This document shows positions 1 through 4,906 of a stretch of 5,455 bases of DNA, piece by piece. The notes beneath the pieces were generated by a model that ran no database searches, was not told the DNA's origin, and saw only the letters and a program-made list of their open reading frames with translations. The stretch covers positions 1-5,455 of the forward strand of contig JALULO010000284.1 in NCBI GenBank assembly GCA_027056215.1, given 5' to 3'. Each line of letters begins with the position of its first letter. The first letter of the stretch is position 1. The stretch is from Campylobacterales bacterium (GTDB taxonomy: Bacteria > Campylobacterota > Campylobacteria > Campylobacterales > QNZT01). A program made the translations under genes and the position numbers.

Positions 1-792
1 ATCAAAGATCTTTTTCGTCCCGGACATGCAGACTTTACCTACTTCAACAAATATGGTTTCAGAGATTATAGAGGTGGTGGACGAAGTAGTGCCAGAGAAA
101 CAGCTGCCAGAGTAGCTGCCGGTGCTATTGCCAAACTTATGTTACAAGAGTTGGGTATCGAGGTGCTTAGTGGTGTTTATGCTATAGATGGTATCACCGC
201 AACACAAATCAACTTTGAAGAAGCAAAAAAAAGTGAGATTTATGCACTTGATCCAACAAATGAAAATGCACAAAAAGAGGCTATATTAAAAGCAAAAAAT
301 GAGCATAACTCAGTGGGAGGTGTAGCCCTTGTCAAAATCAAAAATGCTCCTATTGGATTAGGTGAGCCTATCTATTATAAGATGGATGCATTGCTTGCAG
401 ATGCTATGATGAGTATCAATGCCGTAAAAGGCATAGAAATAGGTGAAGGTGCACATGCATCGGAACTTTTAGGTACACAAAACAATGATCAAATCACAAA
501 AGATGGTTTCCTCTCGAATCACAGCGGTGGCATACTCGGAGGCATAACAAATGGTGATGATATCAATATCAAAGTCTCTTTTAAACCTACTCCTTCTATC
601 TTTAAAGAACAACAAACTATAGACATACATGGAGATGAAGTAACGTGTGAACTAAAAGGAAGACATGATCCATGTGTTGCAATCAGAGGTTCTATCGTTG
701 CCGAGGCTATGGCTGCACTCGTAGTTGTAGATATGCTTTTACTCAATCTTGGCAGAACGATGAACAATCTTAAAAAAGTTTACAATAAGTAA
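1..792 (+). CDS. aroC: Chorismate synthase, C-terminal 263 residues (5' end outside window)
   Basis: AroC converts 5-enolpyruvylshikimate-3-phosphate to chorismate, the last step of the shikimate pathway, using reduced FMN in the cytoplasm. The frame is open from base 1, well upstream of the first in-window ATG at 139, so that ATG is not the start. The first codons read FRPGHADFTY, then YGFRDYRGGGRSSARE and TAARVAAGAIAK, which are signature blocks of the family. Further on are HSGGILGGITNGD, KPTPSI and GRHDPCVAIRG followed by EAMAAL, matching the substrate- and FMN-binding C-terminal half. The family is usually about 350-365 residues, so roughly the first 95-100 are missing to the left. The C-terminus looks complete and ends in TAA. 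No co-transcribed gene follows closely: the next start is 209 bases away. Housekeeping gene, identification close to certain. Confidence 0.97.
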   Translation: MKDLFRPGHADFTYFNKYGFRDYRGGGRSSARETAARVAAGAIAKLMLQELGIEVLSGVYAIDGITATQINFEEAKKSEIYALDPTNENAQKEAILKAKNEHNSVGGVALVKIKNAPIGLGEPIYYKMDALLADAMMSINAVKGIEIGEGAHASELLGTQNNDQITKDGFLSNHSGGILGGITNGDDINIKVSFKPTPSIFKEQQTIDIHGDEVTCELKGRHDPCVAIRGSIVAEAMAALVVVDMLLLNLGRTMNNLKKVYNK

Positions 793-794
793 TG

Positions 795-887
795 TTTTAT
801 TTACTGATTTCTGCTTTTATGTTTCTTTATGAAACGGTATACTCCAAAAAGTAAACTTTTATTTATTTTATTCACCTTTTATTTACT
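795..887 (+). repeat. Three copies of TTTTATTTAYT upstream of the small exported-protein gene
   Basis: The 11-mer TTTTATTTACT occurs at 795-805 and 877-887, and a one-base variant, TTTTATTTATT, at 857-867. The last two copies start exactly 20 bases apart, about two helical turns, which would place them on the same face of the DNA. They lie 115-145 bases before the next start codon, where an activator or repressor could bind. The stretch is very AT-rich, so chance recurrence is a real alternative. Confidence 0.35.
847..868 (+). terminator. Weak possible terminator after aroC
   Basis: AAAAG (847-851) and CTTTT (856-860) can pair around a TAAA loop, and a T-rich stretch follows. The stem is only 5 bp and contains one G-C pair, so it would be a poor intrinsic terminator. 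It is listed because nothing better lies between aroC and the next gene. aroC may instead be ended by Rho, or read through. Confidence 0.22.
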
Positions 888-928
888 TATTAAGAAATAC
901 TTTCCTACACTTATCTTGTAAAAAGAAT

Positions 929-986
929 CTATATACAAAATATAGGTTTCAAGATGCTGTGCAGATTTATCTGTCAATAGATTTTT
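929..986 (+). promoter_or_regulatory. Structured leader before the small exported-protein gene
   Basis: Two short inverted repeats sit just upstream of the ribosome binding site. CTATAT (929-934) pairs with ATATAG (940-945) around ACAAA, and CAGAT (962-966) pairs with ATCTG (969-973). The second arm of the latter overlaps ATCT (969-972), which could pair instead with AGAT (979-982), followed by five T. The two foldings are mutually exclusive. No known riboswitch class is recognised. The promoter is unclear: TATATA (930-935) and TATCTT (912-917) are only 4/6 matches to a -10 box, and Campylobacterota promoters lack a conserved -35. The rest of the 793-1001 gap holds no convincing gene. Confidence 0.25.
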
Positions 987-990
987 AATC

Positions 991-996
991 AGGAGG
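991..996 (+). promoter_or_regulatory. Strong ribosome binding site AGGAGG
   Basis: A perfect AGGAGG lies 5 bases before the ATG at 1002. It fixes the start of the small exported-protein gene and is much stronger than the other ribosome binding sites in the window, which are AAAGG or weaker. This suggests high translation. Confidence 0.85.
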
Positions 997-1001
997 AAAT
1001 T

Positions 1002-1307
1002 ATGAAATTTTTTACAAAAGTAGCCATTGCAACAGTTGCATTAGCAGGTATGCTACAAGCAGACGTTACACTTATCGGTGTAGACGGAGGACTAACAGTA
1101 CTAAATGCCAGAGTTGGTTTTAATGCAGGATTAACCGTAGGTAGTGCACATCATCACAGTGCTTGTCCATCAGCAGTCACTACGGTTACAACTTCAAGAA
1201 CGTATACAACAAACCCTTGTTCTTATGTATGTGGACCATGTGTTGTAGTAAAACCACCTTGTCCTAAACCGACACCAAAACCAGCTTGTGCTTGCCCGTG
1301 TAGATAA
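1002..1307 (+). CDS. Small exported Cys/Pro/His-rich protein, unknown function
   Basis: I do not recognise this 101-residue protein. Residues 1-20 look like a Sec signal peptide: Lys at 2 and 6, a hydrophobic core of about residues 7-18, and a plausible cut after LQA at 20. No lipobox cysteine is present. Residues 21-49 alternate hydrophobic residues with Gly, Asp and Asn (for example LIGVDGGLTV), suggesting a short beta-rich segment. HHH follows at 50-52, then a Thr/Val/Ser-rich stretch. The tail holds eight cysteines, at 55, 73, 77, 80, 87, 96, 98 and 100, among many prolines (PPCPKPTPKP) and ends CACPCR. The even number of cysteines fits disulfides in the periplasm or outside the cell; the Cys/His content would also fit metal binding. 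Both are inferences. The gene stands alone, with a strong ribosome binding site and its own terminator. That it is a real, well-translated gene is fairly sure; its role is unknown. Confidence 0.85.
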   Translation: MKFFTKVAIATVALAGMLQADVTLIGVDGGLTVLNARVGFNAGLTVGSAHHHSACPSAVTTVTTSRTYTTNPCSYVCGPCVVVKPPCPKPTPKPACACPCR

Positions 1308-1316
1308 GCATGATCC

Positions 1317-1353
1317 ATCGGAAGTTCACTATTTCTTTGAACTTCTGATTTTT
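1317..1353 (+). terminator. Intrinsic terminator of the small exported-protein gene
   Basis: The arms ATCGGAAGTTCA (1317-1328) and TGAACTTCTGAT (1338-1349) form a 12-bp stem with one G-U pair and a 9-base loop. The T-rich stretch 1349-1353 overlaps the foot of the stem. It starts 10 bases after the TAA at 1305-1307. It separates this gene from the methyltransferase, which therefore needs its own promoter. Confidence 0.85.
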
Positions 1354-1363
1354 AGCATACTTT

Positions 1364-1369
1364 TATTAT
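1364..1369 (+). promoter_or_regulatory. Candidate -10 box for the methyltransferase gene
   Basis: TATTAT matches five of six positions of the TATAAT consensus and lies just after the upstream terminator. Transcription would start about 6-8 bases later, at 1375-1377, directly before the ATG at 1378, giving a message with almost no leader. No -35 box is seen, which is usual for Campylobacterota promoters. Position and sequence are the only evidence. Confidence 0.4.
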
Positions 1370-1377
1370 CATGAGAT

Positions 1378-2013
1378 ATGATAATATGTCCTTTATGTCA
1401 AAACAAACACCATACACTTTTTCACACAAGTGAAAACAGAGAATACCACCATTGTGATCAATGTGATCTTGTCTATGTTCCTAAACACTATTTTATAAAC
1501 CAAACTTTAGAAAAAGAAAAATACGATCACCATCAAAACAGTCCCAAAAATCTCGGTTATGTAAAATTTCTTGATAAACTTCTCATCCCTCTTCAAACAT
1601 ACTTGCCTACCCATGCTAAAGGTTTAGATTTTGGATCGGGTCCTGGTCCCACTCTTTCTGTGCTTATGAAACAAAGAGGCTATGATATGAATATTTATGA
1701 TTATTTTTATGCACCAGATCGTAGTGTTTTTAGAAATAAATATGATTTTATAACAGCAACTGAAGTTATCGAACATTTGCACAATCCACTTCATGAACTC
1801 ACAAAGTTATGGGATTGTTTAGAGCCTGATGGCATATTGGGGTTGATGACTGCATTTCGTATTGATGACTTTGCAAACTGGTACTATAAACGAGATTTGA
1901 CACATATCTCATTTTATACACAAGCTACTTTTACATGGATTGCAAATTATTTTAATGCCCAGCTTATTATTCCACAAAGCGGTGTCATAATCCTCCAAAA
2001 AAGTAAATATTAA
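1378..2013 (+). CDS. Class I SAM-dependent methyltransferase with N-terminal zinc-ribbon-like motif
   Basis: This 211-residue cytoplasmic protein should transfer a methyl group from S-adenosylmethionine to an unidentified substrate. An N-terminal CPLC (C4, C7) and CDQC (C26, C29) form a four-cysteine zinc-ribbon-like unit. The YDHHQN-x-P-x-x-x-GY block (49-61) and the SAM-binding motif I, LDFGSGPGP (83-91), follow. Then come an acidic post-I position (D108) and TATEVIEHLHNP (126-137), the motif II region. A late HISFYT segment (176-181) is typical of Methyltransf_23-type enzymes. An in-frame TGA at 1372 leaves only the ATG at 1378 as start, and the first zinc cysteine comes three residues later, so the N-terminus is well supported. 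No good Shine-Dalgarno sequence is visible. No terminator is visible before the next gene, 51 bases downstream, so read-through is possible. The fold is sure; the substrate could be protein, RNA or a small molecule. Confidence 0.88.
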   Translation: MIICPLCQNKHHTLFHTSENREYHHCDQCDLVYVPKHYFINQTLEKEKYDHHQNSPKNLGYVKFLDKLLIPLQTYLPTHAKGLDFGSGPGPTLSVLMKQRGYDMNIYDYFYAPDRSVFRNKYDFITATEVIEHLHNPLHELTKLWDCLEPDGILGLMTAFRIDDFANWYYKRDLTHISFYTQATFTWIANYFNAQLIIPQSGVIILQKSKY

Positions 2014-2025
2014 GCCAATCATTCC

Positions 2026-2047
2026 TATAATTAGACCAATCAGTCTA
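2026..2047 (+). promoter_or_regulatory. Promoter with TATAAT box and adjacent TetR-type operator
   Basis: A perfect TATAAT lies at 2026-2031. Directly after it, TAGAC (2032-2036) and GTCTA (2043-2047) form an inverted repeat around CAATCA, which would cover the predicted transcription start near 2038. The 16-base site resembles the TAGACC...GGTCTA sites bound by some TetR-family repressors, such as NemR; that likeness is from memory. A bound repressor here would block initiation of the two-gene unit at 2065-2987. The ribosome binding site AAAGG (2052-2056) follows, 8 bases before the ATG. No TetR gene lies in the window. The same repeat could instead form a small hairpin in the RNA. Confidence 0.55.
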
Positions 2048-2064
2048 GTACAAAGGATAAATTT

Positions 2065-2592
2065 ATGTTTTGCTATCAAAAAAACACATTACAACAAGAG
2101 CGTTTAGAGAAGCTATTTCGAAAGATCAAAGTCATCTATGGTGCACTTCCTCCACAAATGGTGTGGTTAGGAAATATTGAAGCTGACTATCTGGAGGATT
2201 TTTTGAAATCCGTGCTAAGAATGGTTCATCATCCGCATATCAATCCAGATTTTTTTGGATTTATCCGCCTTCATGTAGCCTATAAAGAGGATTATAAATA
2301 TTGTAAAATGTTTAACACAAAGTTACTGCTTTCAAAAGGATTTTTGCAAGAACAGTTAAATCTTGCTATAAAAAATATTTCAGATATCCCTTTTGAGCAA
2401 AACTACCAACTTCTAGCACAGTTTGCCCTTAAATCCATCTATCAAAGCACCCACGTACACTGTCATGATTTTGATATACTTTATAAACAAGGTTGGAATC
2501 AAAAAGATGTTTTTGACGCGATAGAACATACGGGAACTATCTTTAGAAATGGACGTATTTTAACAGCTTATAGTAAAAAAGAGAGCTTATGA
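2065..2592 (+). CDS. AhpD/carboxymuconolactone-decarboxylase-like protein with degenerate active site
   Basis: This 175-residue helical protein fits the AhpD-like fold: LPP near residue 28, an RLHVAYKEDYKYC helix ending at C80, a QNYQLLAQFALK helix, and the late YKQGWNQKDVFDAIEHTG stretch, which corresponds to the usual 'AGWSDEEILDAV' segment. Active AhpD-type peroxidases carry CxxCxxxH in the central helix. Here those positions read Y77, C80 and N84, so only one cysteine remains. A second cysteine, C133, sits in HVHCH (130-134), an unusual His/Cys cluster. The protein is therefore unlikely to be a standard thiol peroxidase; it could use one cysteine, bind a metal, or be non-enzymatic. It overlaps the next gene by 4 bases (ATGA), indicating translational coupling, and has its own promoter with an operator-like site. 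The fold is fairly sure, the function is not. Confidence 0.75.
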   Translation: MFCYQKNTLQQERLEKLFRKIKVIYGALPPQMVWLGNIEADYLEDFLKSVLRMVHHPHINPDFFGFIRLHVAYKEDYKYCKMFNTKLLLSKGFLQEQLNLAIKNISDIPFEQNYQLLAQFALKSIYQSTHVHCHDFDILYKQGWNQKDVFDAIEHTGTIFRNGRILTAYSKKESL

Positions 2593-2987
2593 ATATCAAT
2601 GATATCCCTTTTGCAAATCATCTTAAGATCAGTGAAGATGGTTGTTTAGAAAACAATCCACAGTTACAAAATCACCTCCAAAGCCTTCATGCCGGTGCCA
2701 TTTATACTTTGGCAGAAACTGCAAGTGGTATGCACCTTCTCAAAACTTTTCCTGATTTACAAAATGAGGTAATCGCACTACTACGTGAGTCTAGCATCAA
2801 GTATAAATCTCAAGCATATTCTAAAATCAAAGCATATGCTTTTATAGAACAATCGGATAAGGAGATTTTTTATCAAAAGCTACAACAAAAAAGATTTTCA
2901 ATGATAAGGATAAAAGTAGATGTTAAAGATCAAGAGAAACAAACCATTGCAATTGCAACATTTACATGGTTTGTTTCCTATAAATAA
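2589..2987 (+). CDS. Hotdog-fold putative thioesterase, PaaI/DUF4442-like
   Basis: This 132-residue protein is the size of a single hotdog domain. LHAGAIYTLAETASG (33-47) matches the central helix region of PaaI/DUF4442-type thioesterases, in which a conserved His/Asn-Gly segment precedes LAE; E43 is the likely catalytic acid. SIKYKSQAYSKIKAYA (69-84) and the closing ATFTWFV strand fit the beta-sheet of the fold. Such enzymes hydrolyse acyl-CoA or related thioesters in the cytoplasm; the substrate cannot be read from the sequence. The start ATG overlaps the stop of the AhpD-like gene, so both should be made together from the 2026 promoter. The stop lies only 3 bases from the stop of the convergent M23 gene, and the last 50 bases contain a long inverted repeat. 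No signal peptide or membrane segment is seen. Confidence 0.78.
   Translation: MNINDIPFANHLKISEDGCLENNPQLQNHLQSLHAGAIYTLAETASGMHLLKTFPDLQNEVIALLRESSIKYKSQAYSKIKAYAFIEQSDKEIFYQKLQQKRFSMIRIKVDVKDQEKQTIAIATFTWFVSYK
2936..2977. repeat. Perfect 12-bp inverted repeat at the convergent gene junction
   Basis: GAAACAAACCAT (2936-2947) is the exact reverse complement of ATGGTTTGTTTC (2966-2977), with an 18-base loop that begins with the palindrome TGCAATTGCA (2948-2957). It lies inside the end of the hotdog gene and just past the M23 stop codon, so it may end the leftward operon. The bases after it on the minus strand (2935 downward) are moderately T-rich (CTCTTGATCTTT). On the plus strand no T tract follows, so two-way termination is less likely. 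Confidence 0.6.
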
Positions 2988-2990
2988 GAT

Positions 2991-3947
2991 CTATTTCATA
3001 GCGATATTGGATGTTTTTAAATCATATCTGTTTTTTAATTGATCTAACAGCTCATCCCATTTTACGATATGTTCACGTCGCATAACACTTTGATATGTTT
3101 TAGAAGACCACTTTACAAAAGACATAGGGTTTAACCATTTATATAAATAACGAACTTCATAGTGCAAGTGCGGTCCAGTACTTCTGCCGGTATTACCCGT
3201 ATAAGCGACAAGATCACCTTTTGATACATATGTACCAGCTTTTACGGCAAATTTACTCAAATGTCCATAACCTGTTTTAAACCCAAATGGATGATTAATC
3301 AATAAAAAATTTCCATATCCTTTTTTCTTTTGTGCATATTCAACAACACCATCAGCTGGGGCATATACAGGAGTTCCAACATCTGTTGCGAAATCGACAC
3401 CAAAATGAAAAATTCTTTCTTTTAGAATGGGATGCATTCTATATCCAAACTTGTCGGTAATACGCTTATAGTGCTTTAACGGCATACCTGTTGGAACACT
3501 ATGATTTAACAATGTTAATTCAGCTACGCTCAGCTTAGCCGCATGGACATTTTGTAAACTTTTTTGTTTTGCCTGTTCTACGCGTTCATCAAATGCATCA
3601 GAAATATCAGGCTTAAGCCCTATAATTTTTTCAATTTCAGAGAGCTGATTATTCATGGTTGATAACTCTTGCCCTTTATGCACAATTTTTTGTTCTAAAG
3701 TAGTTTTCACATTTTGTAATTTATTATTTTCTCCTACTAACAACTTTTGCGCTTCTTTATAGTGCAGCGTTTTCATATCTAACTCAGATACTTGGGTGGA
3801 CAGTGTTTTGATAAAAATCGCACCAATAGCTATTATAGCAATGATACCTATGATAATCCACCATACCAATTTTCGCATTAACTGATGCAGGGTATACTGT
3901 TTTGAACCATTGATATCACTAATTGTAATCATGAATTTATTTTTCAT
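2991..3947 (-). CDS. Membrane-anchored M23 peptidoglycan endopeptidase
   Basis: This 318-residue zinc peptidase should cut peptide cross-links of peptidoglycan in the periplasm. A short cytoplasmic N-terminus containing TISDINGSKQYTLHQ (8-22) precedes one membrane helix (about 28-47), then a coiled-coil-like segment (about 50-110). The M23 (LytM) domain follows at about 163-275. All expected residues are present: H181 and D185 (HFGVD), H229 (GYGHL), and H260 and H262 (HLHYEV). A 40-residue tail closes the protein. Length and layout resemble the cell-shape peptidases Csd1/Csd2 of Helicobacter (each a little over 300 residues), but orthology is not established, and no bactofilin gene adjoins. 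The start at 3947 is supported by AGG (3957-3955) 7 bases upstream. The gene starts 13 bases after the DHH gene and is last in the operon. Family assignment is near certain. Confidence 0.95.
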   Translation of the reverse strand: MKNKFMITISDINGSKQYTLHQLMRKLVWWIIIGIIAIIAIGAIFIKTLSTQVSELDMKTLHYKEAQKLLVGENNKLQNVKTTLEQKIVHKGQELSTMNNQLSEIEKIIGLKPDISDAFDERVEQAKQKSLQNVHAAKLSVAELTLLNHSVPTGMPLKHYKRITDKFGYRMHPILKERIFHFGVDFATDVGTPVYAPADGVVEYAQKKKGYGNFLLINHPFGFKTGYGHLSKFAVKAGTYVSKGDLVAYTGNTGRSTGPHLHYEVRYLYKWLNPMSFVKWSSKTYQSVMRREHIVKWDELLDQLKNRYDLKTSNIAMK

Positions 3948-3960
3948 TTTTTTGCCTAAT

Positions 3961-4893
3961 TTATTTTGTAGTAAAAAGATTCACTAAATCTTTTAAAACT
4001 GTATCAACTCGCTTATGTGATACTTGGCATGTTCCAGCATCTTCATGCCCACCACCGTCATATTTTTTCACTATTTCATAAATATTATGCTTATTGCTTG
4101 TATTAAAAATTGATTTTCCAAGAGCCAATACTATATTTTGATTACTAACACCTTGAAAAACATGAATTGAACCAGATACTTCAGGAAAAAGTGCATAAAC
4201 CATAAAACGATTTCCTGGATAAATAACATCCTCTTCGCTAAAGTTGATAACAGCAATATCTCCATCAACTGTTGTACAGCGTTTTAGCTGATCAATAAAA
4301 TTCTGATGATACTGCGTATAAATGTCTACACGTTCTTTAACATCTTCATCAGCTAAAATACCCTCAATATCCTTTTCAAGACAGAGCGTAGGCAGTTTTT
4401 GCATAAGTGCATAATTTGAAATCTTGAAATCTTGGAATCGTCCCAAACCTGTTCGAGGATCTGTTAAGAAGATTAACAAATCCCATCCAGATGGTGAAAG
4501 AACTTCTTCTTTAGAAAAATTCGCTGATTTTGATTTGTTAGCAGCTTCCACCATTAGTGCAAATTTTTCACCAAATACTTCATCACCACCGTTGTATTCA
4601 TAGATGATTTCTGAAACTGATTTTGCATCTGTAAAAATCGTATGATTTGTATTGATTTGTATTTTATCATGCGAATCAAACTTATGATCAAATGCCATAT
4701 AAGCATCTTTGACATATGGTAAATTTGTCACTATATCATGTTCATCGATTTTTACATTGCCGTCTTGTACTTCTTTGGGATGTACAAAAAGCATTTCATC
4801 GACTAAATCAAGCTTTAAGAGCAAAGTTGCGCTAATAATGCCATCAAAATTACTTCTGGTTACCAATCTATATTTTTGTTCTTCTTGTTGCAT
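3961..4893 (-). CDS. DHH/DHHA1 phosphoesterase-like protein, possibly catalytically altered
   Basis: This 310-residue cytoplasmic protein matches what I recall of the group often annotated 'exopolyphosphatase-related' or DHH phosphoesterase. The landmarks are LVTRSNFDG (10-18), FVHPKEVQDG (36-45), AFDHKF (67-72), DPRTGLGRFQDFKISNY (145-161), YPGNRFMVYALFPE (225-238) and the DHHA1 motif GGGHEDAGTCQV (280-291). DHH enzymes bind two Mn ions through DxD, DHH and further Asp residues. Here the first Asp of DxD is N15, DHH reads D69-H70-K71, and the usual Asp positions in the 'DKADSAQFS' region read N119 and K122. D17, D69 and D89 remain. This suggests weakened or lost hydrolysis, perhaps a binding or regulatory role. 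The ATG at 4893 follows AAAGG (4904-4900) by 6 bases. The gene lies 13 bases after the LysM gene and 13 before the M23 gene, so it is probably co-transcribed with envelope genes. The family is sure, the activity is not. Confidence 0.88.
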   Translation of the reverse strand: MQQEEQKYRLVTRSNFDGIISATLLLKLDLVDEMLFVHPKEVQDGNVKIDEHDIVTNLPYVKDAYMAFDHKFDSHDKIQINTNHTIFTDAKSVSEIIYEYNGGDEVFGEKFALMVEAANKSKSANFSKEEVLSPSGWDLLIFLTDPRTGLGRFQDFKISNYALMQKLPTLCLEKDIEGILADEDVKERVDIYTQYHQNFIDQLKRCTTVDGDIAVINFSEEDVIYPGNRFMVYALFPEVSGSIHVFQGVSNQNIVLALGKSIFNTSNKHNIYEIVKKYDGGGHEDAGTCQVSHKRVDTVLKDLVNLFTTK

Positions 4894-4906
4894 ATCTGAC
4901 CTTTAT

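Noticed and set aside
519..767. Minus-strand open frame of 82 codons opposite aroC
   Set aside because: It lies wholly antisense to well-conserved aroC codons, has no ribosome binding site, and its protein is low-complexity and unlike any family.
821..835. GTTTC-TTTAT-GAAAC hairpin after aroC as a terminator
   Set aside because: The stem is only 5 bp and no T tract follows.
1371..1373. ATG at 1371 as an alternative start for the methyltransferase
   Set aside because: It is in a different reading frame and would not give the CPLC zinc motif or the methyltransferase.
3947..3953. 7-base A run (minus strand) between the ribosome binding site and start of the M23 gene as a spacing switch
   Set aside because: The run is short and the present spacing is normal. 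The sequence alone gives no sign of length variation.
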